Assembly: GCA_030424715.1 (NCBI GenBank) | Contig: JAUHWH010000001.1 | Coordinates: 372,001-436,000 of the forward strand | Origin: Bdellovibrionia bacterium | Lineage (GTDB): Bacteria; Bdellovibrionota; Bdellovibrionia; Bdellovibrionales; JAGQZY01 | Reading direction: 5' to 3' | DNA length: 64,000 nucleotides | Program-made: the position numbers and the translations under genes | Notes under the pieces: model-generated | Told to the model about the DNA's origin: nothing | The model's input: the letters and a program-made list of their open reading frames with translations, nothing else | Databases searched by the model: none | Shown here: one piece after another, positions 35,857 to 44,380 of the stretch | Layout: the number at the start of each line of letters is the position of its first letter | Numbering within the stretch: position 1 is the first letter of the stretch

Positions 35857-36844
35857 ACGTGTTCTCGTGACCGGTGCTACTGGTTTTCTTGGCCGTCACC
35901 TAACATCTCGATTGCTTCGCGAAGGTTACGACGTGACTGTATTGGCTCGTGAGTCCAGTGATCTCTCTTTTTTCAAAGAACTTCCGGTGAAAGTATTTTT
36001 CGGCAATATCACCGACCGTTTGGCTCTATTACAGGCCTGCGAAAATAAAGATGTGGTTTATCACCTGGCCGGGCTTATTGCTTACAAAAGGTCCGACCGA
36101 GCGGCCATGGAAAAAATCAATGTCGGCGGAACAAGCAACGTCCTCGACGCCTGCATAACCAACAAAGTAAAAAAGGTTCTTCACCTGAGCTCAGTGGTCA
36201 CGATTGGTGCCAGCTTCAGTCCCAAAGCAATTGATGAAGACTTTGAGTTCAACCTAGGCTCTTTCGATCTAGGCTATTTTGAAACCAAAAGGAAGGCTGA
36301 ACAACTGGCGCTTTCTGCTTACCAAAATGATGGACTTAATGTCTACATGATCAACCCCTCGACCATATACGGAGCCGGTGACGCCACAAAAGGCAGTCGG
36401 AAAACTCAACTCAAGGTGGCCCAAGGACGCTTTAAATTTTACCCTCCCGGGGGAGTTAACGTTGTTCATGTTAAAGATGTGATCGATGCCATTCAGTTGT
36501 GCTTAGAAAAGGGCCAACCAGGGCGACGCTACATTATTGCAGGTGACAACTTAACCATTAAGGAGCTTTTTGAGATTATTGCAGAGGCTTCAAGTGTCCC
36601 CCCTCCACGCATTGCAATCCCCCAGTGGGCGTTAAAAACGCTTGGTTTCACCGGCGATATCGTAAAAAAGTTCGGGGTCGAAACCTCGCTAAGCAGTGAG
36701 ACGGCCCTAACCTCTTCTCTCTACCATTGGTTTGAAAATACCAGAGCAAAAAACGAACTCGGCTTTGAAGCCTCCCCCGCTCATGTCGCCATCAAGGAAA
36801 GTATTTCATGGATGAAAGAAAACGGCCTGCTAGAAAACGATTAA
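35846..36844 (+). CDS. NAD-dependent epimerase/dehydratase, extended SDR
   Basis: The start is TTG 35846, which overlaps the cyclophilin end by 11 nt and has AAGG nine bases upstream. The 332-residue protein has the Rossmann motif GATGFLG at 10-16, the active-site tyrosine and lysine in YFETK, and NPSTIYGAGD. It is closest in feel to the dihydroflavonol reductase / hopanoid-associated epimerase-like (HpnA) group. The substrate is probably a nucleotide sugar or a sterol/hopanoid-type compound, not decidable here. It overlaps the downstream GT51 gene by 37 nt, suggesting a cell-envelope role. Confidence 0.88.
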   Translation: MDPKRVLVTGATGFLGRHLTSRLLREGYDVTVLARESSDLSFFKELPVKVFFGNITDRLALLQACENKDVVYHLAGLIAYKRSDRAAMEKINVGGTSNVLDACITNKVKKVLHLSSVVTIGASFSPKAIDEDFEFNLGSFDLGYFETKRKAEQLALSAYQNDGLNVYMINPSTIYGAGDATKGSRKTQLKVAQGRFKFYPPGGVNVVHVKDVIDAIQLCLEKGQPGRRYIIAGDNLTIKELFEIIAEASSVPPPRIAIPQWALKTLGFTGDIVKKFGVETSLSSETALTSSLYHWFENTRAKNELGFEASPAHVAIKESISWMKENGLLEND

Positions 36845-37974
36845 AAAGCTTCCTATTGTTAATGAGTTTTTTTCTTTTTGCCGTGCTCGCCTACGGTTTT
36901 TCTATATATATGGAGGTTCGCTCTATCCCCAACCCTAAAAAATGTTTTGAAACAAAAATGTACAAAGTTCGCCTCTGTCGAGGAGAACCACACTACGTTT
37001 TGTTTCGTGACATCCCAAAGCATTTTGTTTGGACCCTTGTCCTATCAGAGGATGGTAGCTTCTACTCCCATGAAGGCTTCGACTGGTACGAAATTAAGGA
37101 GAGCTTTCGACGCAATTTTTTGGAGTGGCGCTTTGCTCGTGGTGGCTCGACCATCACTCAACAATTAGCAAAGAATCTCTATCTATCAAAAGAGAAGTCT
37201 CTCGAACGTAAATTTAAAGAGTTTTTTATTGCCCGACAGATTGAACATAAACTTTCAAAAAGTCAGATCCTCGAGAAGTATGTCAATGTTGTCGAATTCG
37301 GCAAGAACCTTTATGGCCTTAAGCCGGCTGCGGAATATTACTTCTCAAAGTCTCCAGACCTGCTTAATGTTTTAGAAAGCCTCTACTTGGTTTCGCTCTT
37401 ACCAAGTCCTAAAAGACTTAGCTCATCTTTTGCCAAGCGACAACTCAGCAAAAAGAATGTCTGGCGCATGCAGGTTATTTTAAGACGACTCTATCGTTCT
37501 AAAAAAATATCAGACAGCTTGTATGTGTATCTAAAAATGCTTCTCGAAACCGAGCCATGGCCCTTCCCCCACTACTCAGAGGACTTTTTTGATGAGACCC
37601 CTCGAACAATTGAGAACGAAATCTTCGAAGAGTTTGAAACAACCGACAAAGACGAACTCTTTCTCAATGAGGAGATTGAAACGGAAATGAAAGGGGACGT
37701 TTCAAACGTGCAAGACCCCAAGAACGTCGAAGAGCAAACACCCCACTCGACGCCGCCTGACAGTTCTGACCTCGGCCCCGAAGACCCAGCGCCAGCGCAG
37801 GAGATCATGGATGGTAGCAAACAAGAAGGTCCGGCTAACCCCGGTGACCCTGAGAACCCTGAGAACCCTGAGAACCCTGAGAACCCTGAGAACCCTGAGA
37901 ACCCTGAGAACCCTGAGAACCCTGAAGACTTTGAAAACTCTGAAGAATTGAGTCAAGAAGCCTTGGAACCATAA
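36808..37974 (+). CDS. Monofunctional GT51 peptidoglycan glycosyltransferase with acidic repeat tail
   Basis: The 388-residue protein has one N-terminal membrane helix (about 12-34) and a GT51 domain (about 60-230). Catalytic Glu81 lies in SEDGSFYSHEGFDW, GGSTITQQLAKNLYLS is at 112-127, and the second Glu173 is in VVEFGKNLYG. GT51 enzymes polymerise lipid II into glycan strands on the periplasmic side. No transpeptidase domain follows, so it resembles MtgA. Residues from about 250 are acidic and disordered and contain eight perfect Glu-Asn-Pro units. The tail would be periplasmic. It overlaps the epimerase gene by 37 nt. Confidence 0.92.
   Translation: MDERKRPARKRLKSFLLLMSFFLFAVLAYGFSIYMEVRSIPNPKKCFETKMYKVRLCRGEPHYVLFRDIPKHFVWTLVLSEDGSFYSHEGFDWYEIKESFRRNFLEWRFARGGSTITQQLAKNLYLSKEKSLERKFKEFFIARQIEHKLSKSQILEKYVNVVEFGKNLYGLKPAAEYYFSKSPDLLNVLESLYLVSLLPSPKRLSSSFAKRQLSKKNVWRMQVILRRLYRSKKISDSLYVYLKMLLETEPWPFPHYSEDFFDETPRTIENEIFEEFETTDKDELFLNEEIETEMKGDVSNVQDPKNVEEQTPHSTPPDSSDLGPEDPAPAQEIMDGSKQEGPANPGDPENPENPENPENPENPENPENPENPEDFENSEELSQEALEP
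37852..37923 (+). repeat. Eight perfect 9-bp repeats encoding Glu-Asn-Pro
   Basis: The unit gagaaccct occurs eight times without variation inside the GT51 gene. Loss or gain of units by slippage keeps the reading frame and would change only tail length. Confidence 0.95.
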
Positions 37975-37999
37975 AACCCACATTGCGGGTCAGGGCGCT

Positions 38000-39022
38000 C
38001 TAGCCGTGTCCACCCATCAGAAAGGCCTCGTGACTGGTGTCTTTCCGCAATCCTGGGTGGACGTTTTCGTAATAGCTCCGGATCGTGTCATAGGTTTCGG
38101 CAAAGCCCCGGGCCGCGAAAATTTGACGGCGAAACTCCCCGGAACCGGGGAGCCCCGCTGAAAACCAATTGGCCAATTTACGAAATAGCAAACACTGCAC
38201 CCGTTCATCCATATCGGCCTCAGCCGTTTCTCGTAGATATTCAAATAGTGGTAAATAGTCGTAGGCTAATGGTTCGAAGTCTTGCCCCTTGAGCCGCTTC
38301 AAGGACTGCTGGAAGATCCACGGATTCTTAAGACAACCACGCCCGATCATAATGCCATCGCAACCGGACTCTTGTTTTCGAGTCACCGCTATCTCGGCAG
38401 ACGTTACATCTCCATTGCCAATGATCGGAAGAGGACTATTGGCTTTGATGCCAGCAATATAGTCCCAATCAGCCTGCCCGGTGTAGGCTTGGGATCGCGT
38501 CCTTCCATGAATGGCGACCCAGGTCACCCCCTCATCATAGGCCAGCTGGACAATGTCTAGGGCATTGCGCGACTGCTGGTCCCAACCGGTGCGAATTTTA
38601 ATGGTAAGGGGTATCTCGATCTTCGCTTTGATCTCACGACATATCCTGCGAAGCTTGTCCGGCTCTCTAAGCATCGCCGAGCCAGCCCCCTTTTTCACAA
38701 CCTTTTTTACCGGGCAACCCAAATTGATATCCACAAAATCCGCCCCCAGTTGCTCGACATGTTGGGCGGCATTCACTAAAGCTTCTTGATCTTCTCCAAA
38801 AATTTGGATTCCGATCGGGCGTTCGCTCTCGTAAAATCGCATCAGATTTTTTGTCTTTTCACTGTTGTAGAGCAGGCCGTTTGCCGAGATGAGCTCCGAG
38901 GTCAAAATACCGGCGCCCTGTTTGCGCATAAAGTTTCGAAAAACTCGATCGGTAATTCCCGCCATCGGAGCCAGCAAGAAGGGGTTGTCTTTTAGGGCCT
39001 GGAGGAGGTCTTCTTCTTTCAT
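38000..39022 (-). CDS. tRNA-dihydrouridine synthase, DusB-like
   Basis: The FMN enzyme reduces uridine in the D-loop of tRNA. The 340-residue product from ATG 39022 has FLLAPMAGITDRVFRNF, INLGCPVKKVVKKGAGSAM with the catalytic cysteine, TIKIRTGWD, VAIHGRTRSQAYTG and IIGNGDV, all typical of Dus. A TTG at 39058 directly after AAAGGAG is an alternative start. It is probably transcribed alone. A small hairpin after the stop (ACCC/GGGT plus TTTTA) may end the transcript, and the gene converges on the GT51 gene. Confidence 0.94.
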   Translation of the reverse strand: MKEEDLLQALKDNPFLLAPMAGITDRVFRNFMRKQGAGILTSELISANGLLYNSEKTKNLMRFYESERPIGIQIFGEDQEALVNAAQHVEQLGADFVDINLGCPVKKVVKKGAGSAMLREPDKLRRICREIKAKIEIPLTIKIRTGWDQQSRNALDIVQLAYDEGVTWVAIHGRTRSQAYTGQADWDYIAGIKANSPLPIIGNGDVTSAEIAVTRKQESGCDGIMIGRGCLKNPWIFQQSLKRLKGQDFEPLAYDYLPLFEYLRETAEADMDERVQCLLFRKLANWFSAGLPGSGEFRRQIFAARGFAETYDTIRSYYENVHPGLRKDTSHEAFLMGGHG

Positions 39023-39125
39023 GGGCCGTTTTGTAGCGCAATGCGACGCAACGTGCAACTCCTTTGCCGTGAAATCAATAGTCTGTGGGTGGCGCCAACC
39101 CTGCCGCTGGCTTTTTCACTAAGAC

Positions 39126-39138
39126 GGACAAGTTGTCC
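39126..39138. promoter_or_regulatory. Palindrome GGACAAGTTGTCC, possible operator
   Basis: A perfect 6-1-6 inverted repeat lies in the 150-bp divergent gap between dus and the DUF3667 gene. It sits about 35 nt before the DUF3667 ATG and its right half (TTGTCC) could act as a -35 box. Function is inferred from position only. Confidence 0.3.
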
Positions 39139-39173
39139 TTGATTCCCTAGCTGAATGATTTTAGGCCTTTGCA

Positions 39174-40139
39174 ATGCTCAACAAGAAAGCAAAGCCCCCG
39201 ACCCTTCAGTGTCTCAACTGCCCAACCTCGTTTTGTGGTTGGTTCTGCCCAAACTGTGGACAAAAAAGTGCGACCAAAAAGCTAACTTTGGTCACAGTTA
39301 TAAAGGATTTCATGGATGCCGTTTCGGACTCGGACAAAGGCTTTCTGCGCACCGCCATTGATCTGAGCACAAATCCCCACGATATGGTTCACAATTATTT
39401 AGGTGGTAAACGCCAGCGCTATCTGTCTGCCGGTAAATACGCTTTCTTTCTTGTCGTGCTTTTTACGATCAACATCTCTTACCTAGAAAAGAATATTGGC
39501 TTTTTTGAATCTATAACGACGATGGTTGATGATCTCGCCGTCACCCAAAAGGGAGACAACATCGTACTTTCTGACGACAAGACTCAAAAAAACCTGGTGG
39601 CATCAGATAAAGAGTACGGTGTTATCAATAAGGGCAACAAGGTTCACATCAAGATGGATTGGTTTGGACAGGATATTGATAAAAGAGCCTCCAAAAAAGA
39701 ATTCTTAGATTTCATAAAAGTCCTTCTTCCGAAGTATCACAAGTCGCTTTTTGACTCGCTGAAGATATTTATCATCTTGTGGATTCCAATATTTGCTTTT
39801 TTTACCGCTATTTTTTTCCGCAAGAGTGGTTTTAACCTGGCGGAGCATATCACGGTGAATGCCTATATCTACTCCCATATTTTACTGATCTTTCTGATTC
39901 TATCACCGGTCCACTGGATCGCTCCCGAACTAAGACAAACCACCTGGTTAGCAACGCTGATGGCATCGACCTTCTATCTTTGCTATGCCTTCATGGAAGT
40001 CTTTACTGCGGGTTCCTATCGCCTCGTACGAACTCTCACCGTGGTGACCATGGCTGGGACGACCTACCTTATGGTATTGGCTGGTTTGGTGGCTTGGCAG
40101 CTTTTGTTTATCGCTTTTCAAAATATCGATAAACTCTAG
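39174..40139 (+). CDS. DUF3667-like zinc-ribbon membrane protein
   Basis: The 321-residue protein starts with a zinc-ribbon of four cysteines (CLNCPTSFCGWFCPNCGQ, about 14-31). A cytoplasmic segment with NPHDMVHNYLGGKRQRYLSA precedes about five hydrophobic helices (from about 83 and from about 200 to the end). This layout fits the DUF3667 family, whose function is unknown. A bidirectional terminator follows. Confidence 0.8.
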   Translation: MLNKKAKPPTLQCLNCPTSFCGWFCPNCGQKSATKKLTLVTVIKDFMDAVSDSDKGFLRTAIDLSTNPHDMVHNYLGGKRQRYLSAGKYAFFLVVLFTINISYLEKNIGFFESITTMVDDLAVTQKGDNIVLSDDKTQKNLVASDKEYGVINKGNKVHIKMDWFGQDIDKRASKKEFLDFIKVLLPKYHKSLFDSLKIFIILWIPIFAFFTAIFFRKSGFNLAEHITVNAYIYSHILLIFLILSPVHWIAPELRQTTWLATLMASTFYLCYAFMEVFTAGSYRLVRTLTVVTMAGTTYLMVLAGLVAWQLLFIAFQNIDKL

Positions 40140-40143
40140 CAAC

Positions 40144-40173
40144 AAAAAAAGACCACGGTGGTTGTGGTCTTTT
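40144..40173. terminator. Bidirectional Rho-independent terminator
   Basis: AAAAGACCAC-GGTGGTT-GTGGTCTTTT is a 10-bp stem with A and T flanks, working in both directions for the convergent DUF3667 and small secreted genes. Confidence 0.9.
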
Positions 40174-40201
40174 CATCAAATAAACTGACAGAGTCGCTCG
40201 A

Positions 40202-40504
40202 TTAGTTGCAGCGAGCTAGTTTCTGAGGCAATTCATATTTGCCATTTTTCTCGACTAAGAGAAAATTCCCCAACTTATAAGTCACCTGTCTGTTTTCAGT
40301 GTCTGTAGTGATTGTCGCAAAACCTTCTTGGTTGCGAGCTCCGTAGGCATACTCGATGTTCATGTAGACACCAGGGTTCGATGGAACGAACTTAATCTTG
40401 ATATCAGAACATTTGGTTTCACCAGAGCATGAGCAAACAACGTCGGCCGCCTGTGCGGCGTGGCCCATCATACCAACTATAATAATGGCTATAAAAGATC
40501 TCAT
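40202..40504 (-). CDS. Small secreted cysteine-containing protein
   Basis: The 100-residue protein has a clear signal peptide (MRSFIAIIIVGMMGHAAQA) and a mature part of about 80 residues with four cysteines (CSC near the start, KCSD and a final RCN), so disulfides are likely. It is beta-rich (VYMNIEYAYGAR, FATITTDTENRQVTYKLG). Its RBS GGGGGGAA is strong. The gene begins 27 nt after the 3' end of tRNA-Phe with no terminator between, so it is probably read from the tRNA promoter. Family not recognised. Confidence 0.82.
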   Translation of the reverse strand: MRSFIAIIIVGMMGHAAQAADVVCSCSGETKCSDIKIKFVPSNPGVYMNIEYAYGARNQEGFATITTDTENRQVTYKLGNFLLVEKNGKYELPQKLARCN

Positions 40505-40531
40505 AAGTTTCCCCCCATATGAGAATTAAAA

Positions 40532-40607
<76 letters not shown>

Positions 40608-40628
40608 AGACTCCGAATCGGAAATCAA

Positions 40629-40657
40629 TAGCTACTGAATCCCAGGTTTTTTGTCAA
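40629..40657 (-). promoter_or_regulatory. Promoter of tRNA-Phe
   Basis: A perfect -35 TTGACA (40652-40657 on the minus strand) lies 17 nt before TAGCTA (40629-40634). The -35 overlaps the stop codon of the cystathionine-type lyase gene. The -10 match is moderate. Confidence 0.6.
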
Positions 40658-41805
40658 CTGAGAGCTTGCTCCAGATCAGCTAAAAGATCTTCAATATCCT
40701 CGATACCAACGCTCAATCGAACCAGGCCGTCATCAATCCCCAGCTGCTGACGGATCTCCAGGGGAACACTGGCATGAGTCATAATGGCTGGATGTTCTAT
40801 AAGAGACTCAACCCCCCCTAAACTCTCAGCTAATGAGAATACCTTCACTTTTTCTAACATCTGACGAGCCGGCTCTAAACCACCCTTCAAGTAGAAGGTA
40901 ATCATTCCGCCAAAGCCACTCATCTGCTCTTGCGCCAGACCATGCTGAGGATGACTATCAAGACCAGGATAAATAACCTTGTCGACGGCCGAGTGATTAA
41001 CCAGTAGATCCACAACTTTTTTAGCATTCGCCTCATGGGCACGCATCCGAACCGGTAAGGTTTTAAGGCTCCTCATGCACATAAAGGCATCAAAGGGAGA
41101 GCAAATGCCACCCATGGAGTTACTCAAGAAGGCGAGTTTTTCAGCGATGTCGGCGTCTTTGACAACAACGGCGCCTCCAACAATGTCACTGTGTCCGTTG
41201 ATAAACTTAGTTGTGGAGTGAAGAGCAATATCCGCCCCCAGGGACAAAGGCTTTTGAAAATAGGGGCTCATAAAAGTATTATCGACTACAGTTATCAGCC
41301 TCTTAGCGCGGCCGATGGCAGAGCAAGCTTTAATATCCACTAACTTCAGCATGGGGTTTGTCGGAGTTTCGATCCATATCATCTTGGTCTTCGCAGTCAC
41401 TGCCGCTTCGACGTTGGCTGGGTCCGACATGTCCACAAATGAAAAATCGATCCCATTATGGCGAATGATTTTATCAAACAAACGGAAGGTGCCTCCGTAC
41501 AAATCATCAGACGCCACGACATGATCTCCCGCTCTCAGCAAATGCATCACAGTGGTCGTCGCAGCACAGCCAGAAGCAAAACCGAATCCAAAGCGCCCCT
41601 CTTCAAGACTTGCTAAACAATCTTCATAAGCCTTGCGCGTCGGATTAGAGGTTCGACTGTATTCGTAACCCTTATGCTCACCGGGAGAGGACTGCACATA
41701 GGTCGAAGACAAATACAAGGGCGTCATGATGGCCCCGGTGGTCGGGTCTGGCTCTTGTCCGGCATGAATGGCACGAGTGGAAAATCCCATTTCTTTGTAA
41801 TCCAT
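40654..41805 (-). CDS. Cystathionine gamma-lyase/synthase family PLP enzyme
   Basis: The 383-residue enzyme has the family signatures YSRTSNPTRKAYEDCLASLE, the PLP segment DNTFMSPYFQKPLSLGADIA and the Schiff-base lysine in HSTTKFINGHSD, then GGMITFYLKGG and SLGGVESLIEHPA. The group includes MetB, MetC and cystathionine gamma-lyase, which cannot be separated by eye. It follows a cystathionine beta-synthase gene by 11 nt, so gamma-lyase in reverse transsulfuration (cystathionine to cysteine) is the likely role. Confidence 0.93.
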   Translation of the reverse strand: MDYKEMGFSTRAIHAGQEPDPTTGAIMTPLYLSSTYVQSSPGEHKGYEYSRTSNPTRKAYEDCLASLEEGRFGFGFASGCAATTTVMHLLRAGDHVVASDDLYGGTFRLFDKIIRHNGIDFSFVDMSDPANVEAAVTAKTKMIWIETPTNPMLKLVDIKACSAIGRAKRLITVVDNTFMSPYFQKPLSLGADIALHSTTKFINGHSDIVGGAVVVKDADIAEKLAFLSNSMGGICSPFDAFMCMRSLKTLPVRMRAHEANAKKVVDLLVNHSAVDKVIYPGLDSHPQHGLAQEQMSGFGGMITFYLKGGLEPARQMLEKVKVFSLAESLGGVESLIEHPAIMTHASVPLEIRQQLGIDDGLVRLSVGIEDIEDLLADLEQALS

Positions 41806-41816
41806 AATCTGGCTCC

Positions 41817-43196
41817 TTACACACTCATGTGCTGGCTAATGTATTCAAGAAGATCAATTTTAGTGAGAACGTGTAGCTTTTCGCTTTCATCTTTAACCAA
41901 TGCAATCATACCTTTTTGAAAAAGCTCCGATAGGCTCTGTAAATCGTCATGGGTGTTGACCCAAACAATGGCGCCCTTGATAAGATGAATAATTGGTTCG
42001 GTCGGCTTCAACTTACCAGTGGCCAAAGGAAGAATGAGGTCCGTTTCATCAAGGACCCCCACCAGCTTATCACCTGAGAACACAGGCACCTGAGAAATTC
42101 CGTGGTCTTTCAAAAGTGTGACGACATCCATAACATTGTGATCGACATTTGCCGATATCACGGGCACGTCTTTTCCTCTTTTCAACAGAAGATCTTTAAC
42201 CGTCGTGAACTTCATTGGGGATGGCAGAAAATCGTTGTCTCGCAACCAGTCATCGTTAAAGGCTTTGCTCAAGTAGGCACGCCCACTGTCAGCCATCATA
42301 ATTAAAATGTTAGACGGTTTCTCTAAAGTTTCGCTGTATTTGATGGCTCCCACCAGGGCCATTGCCGAAGACGGGCCAACACAAATGCCTTCTTTCGAAA
42401 CAAGGTCTCGAGTCATTGTGAAAGACTCTTTGTCATCGACCTGCACGAAGTCATCGATCACATCAAGGTGGACATTCTCCGGCAGCATGTCTTCACCAAC
42501 ACCCTCAACTTTATAAGGCTGGGGAGGGGTTCGAACTTCTTTGTGGTAAAATAAATCATAAAGGATGCTGCCCACCGGATCTGGACACATTATTTTAACC
42601 TCAGGCTTTTTCTCCTTGAGGTACTTACCCGTTCCCGAAACGGTTCCCCCGGTGCCGGCACCCGCTACGAAAACGTCGATTTTACCTTCCGTCTGCTCCC
42701 AAACTTCCGGACCCGTGCGCTCGTAATGAACCTTTGGGTTATCAGGATTGTGATACTGATTCGTTAGAAAACTACCCGGCGTGATTTCAGCGAGCTTGTT
42801 GGCAACACAAATATAGCTTCGAGGATCATCTGGCTCAACCGAGGTTGGAGTGATAACAACCTTGGCGCCATAGGCTCGGAGAGCGGCTCTTTTTTCTTCG
42901 CTGATTTTATCGGGCATCACAAAAATCGCTTTGTAACCCTTGACGGCACTCACCAAGGCCAGCCCCATGCCGGTGTTCCCCGAGGTCGCTTCAATAATGG
43001 TTCCACCGGGCTTCAACTCGCCTCGCTTTTCGGCTTCTTCAACGAGCGCCAGAGCAATTCGGTCTTTTACGCTCAAACCAGGGTTAAAGTACTCTAGCTT
43101 GGCCCAAAATTTGTGGGGACTGTCTTTGGGAACGACATGTTTCAGCTCCACAATGGGAGTGTTACCAACGGTTTCTAAAATACTATTGTAGATCAT
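41817..43196 (-). CDS. Cystathionine beta-synthase with C-terminal CBS pair
   Basis: The start is ATG 43196 (RBS AAAGG, 6-nt spacing); a GTG two codons upstream is possible. The 459-residue PLP enzyme condenses serine and homocysteine. PLP lysine is in NPGLSVKDRIA, followed by EATSGNTGMGLALVSA and GTGGTVSGTGKYLKE. Two CBS motifs occupy about 335-455. There is no N-terminal heme domain. Bacterial CBS and cysteine synthase are close relatives, but the CBS pair and the adjacent gamma-lyase-type gene support this call. Confidence 0.92.
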   Translation of the reverse strand: MIYNSILETVGNTPIVELKHVVPKDSPHKFWAKLEYFNPGLSVKDRIALALVEEAEKRGELKPGGTIIEATSGNTGMGLALVSAVKGYKAIFVMPDKISEEKRAALRAYGAKVVITPTSVEPDDPRSYICVANKLAEITPGSFLTNQYHNPDNPKVHYERTGPEVWEQTEGKIDVFVAGAGTGGTVSGTGKYLKEKKPEVKIMCPDPVGSILYDLFYHKEVRTPPQPYKVEGVGEDMLPENVHLDVIDDFVQVDDKESFTMTRDLVSKEGICVGPSSAMALVGAIKYSETLEKPSNILIMMADSGRAYLSKAFNDDWLRDNDFLPSPMKFTTVKDLLLKRGKDVPVISANVDHNVMDVVTLLKDHGISQVPVFSGDKLVGVLDETDLILPLATGKLKPTEPIIHLIKGAIVWVNTHDDLQSLSELFQKGMIALVKDESEKLHVLTKIDLLEYISQHMSV

Positions 43197-43416
43197 GTTC
43201 ACCCTTTTTCGTTTGTGATTCGAAAACTAATTTATTCATTTTCTCCAACACGGTTGTGATACGATTCACCGAATCCATCTGGTAATCTAAACTTAACTTT
43301 TCCATTAACATCTTCACCCGATGCTCATCGGGATCATCTTTCAGTAGTTCGTCCACCAGTTCTTCAAAATGTTTAATCATATCTGCGTTTTTCATAGGAA
43401 CTTTCTGGCGACTCAT
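43183..43416 (-). CDS. Small protein leading the transsulfuration operon
   Basis: The open frame extends to 43467, but a promoter covers that region, so ATG 43416 (77 residues) or 43395 is the likely start. The sequence is charged and helical (HFEELVDELLKDDPDEHRVK, MLMEKLSLDYQMDSVNRI), a possible coiled coil or dimer. It overlaps the cystathionine beta-synthase start by 14 nt. No family recognised. It may be a regulator or partner of the enzymes. Confidence 0.6.
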   Translation of the reverse strand: MSRQKVPMKNADMIKHFEELVDELLKDDPDEHRVKMLMEKLSLDYQMDSVNRITTVLEKMNKLVFESQTKKGEHDLQ

Positions 43417-43438
43417 TAACAAGACATCCAACCCCGTT

Positions 43439-43467
43439 TTTATAGGAAAACCCATGGCAACAAGCAA
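43439..43467 (-). promoter_or_regulatory. Promoter of the small protein-transsulfuration operon
   Basis: TTGCTT (43462-43467) and TATAAA (43439-43444) are 17 nt apart on the minus strand. The transcript would start near 43432, which rules out the longest reading of the small gene. Confidence 0.6.
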
Positions 43468-43566
43468 TCAGACAGGTTGTTAGCGACGGGCGTTGAATGC
43501 GGCGTATTATCTGTCTCGAAAAAGCAGACATATATAAGGACAGAGGTCGTCCATGAGCGAGTGGAG

Positions 43567-44373
43567 CTAAATCAGCCCTTGTCCCCACCCCATGGAATAA
43601 CAGACCAGAAAAACAAGGGAGAGACTGAACACGTAATAGCTAAACACCTTCAAATGCCCTTTCATAGTCACTCGCACCATCCAGGAGATGGCAACAAGGC
43701 CGGTAAGAAAGGACACAATCCCCCCGACCAACAAGCTGCCGATTTCAACTCCCTCGCTCAGCTCCATAGCCTCTAGAAGTCCCGCCCCGGCGATGGCCGG
43801 TATGGAAATCAAGAAACTAAAACGAGAAGCATTTTTAGGGTTCATCCCCAAGAAAAGGCCGGCAACGATCGTGGAGCCGGAGCGACTGATTCCAGGAAGA
43901 ACAGCAAACCCTTGCACCAGGCCGATGAGTAAGGCCTGCCCATATCCTATGCCGAATCCCAATTGAAAATTTTGTCGAACCTTGATTCGATCCGAAACAA
44001 AGAGAATGATCCCCGTTATAAGTAGACAGACTCCCGCCACTCCAGGGTTTGTCAAAATCCATCCCGCCTTTTTTTTCATCAAAAGACCAATGACCGCCGT
44101 TGGAACACTGGCCGTCAAAATCAACAGGGTCATTGATGTCGCCTCTTTTTCGCGCTTCATCAAGCCGGAAAGAATATCTCGGATATCACTACGATAGAAA
44201 ATAAGAATCGTGAGGAGGGTGCCAATATGAACGGCAATGTTGAGTGAGAGGTTCTCGCCGATTTCTTTTGAAAAGTACTGAAAAAGGCTCAGATGTCCCG
44301 AACTGGAGACGGGTAAGAACTCCGTCAGCCCCTGTAAAACTCCAAATAAAATTAGTGCTATCAGTGCAGACAT
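43567..44373 (-). CDS. uppP: Undecaprenyl-diphosphate phosphatase
   Basis: The 268-residue membrane protein starts at ATG 44373, just after the kinase gene. It has both catalytic motifs, LQGLTEFLPVSSSGHL at 13-28 and PGISRSGSTI. UppP (BacA) recycles undecaprenyl diphosphate to the carrier lipid for peptidoglycan and other surface polymers. About eight hydrophobic helices are seen. It ends a five-gene minus run behind a kinase, a secreted protein and two Tad-like proteins; the functional link is unclear. Confidence 0.95.
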   Translation of the reverse strand: MSALIALILFGVLQGLTEFLPVSSSGHLSLFQYFSKEIGENLSLNIAVHIGTLLTILIFYRSDIRDILSGLMKREKEATSMTLLILTASVPTAVIGLLMKKKAGWILTNPGVAGVCLLITGIILFVSDRIKVRQNFQLGFGIGYGQALLIGLVQGFAVLPGISRSGSTIVAGLFLGMNPKNASRFSFLISIPAIAGAGLLEAMELSEGVEIGSLLVGGIVSFLTGLVAISWMVRVTMKGHLKVFSYYVFSLSLVFLVCYSMGWGQGLI

Positions 44374-44380
44374 CACCCAA

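Noticed and set aside
37702-37983. Minus-strand frame opposite the Glu-Asn-Pro repeats
   Set aside because: It is a mirror of the 9-bp repeat with only Val/Leu/Arg repetition and no RBS.
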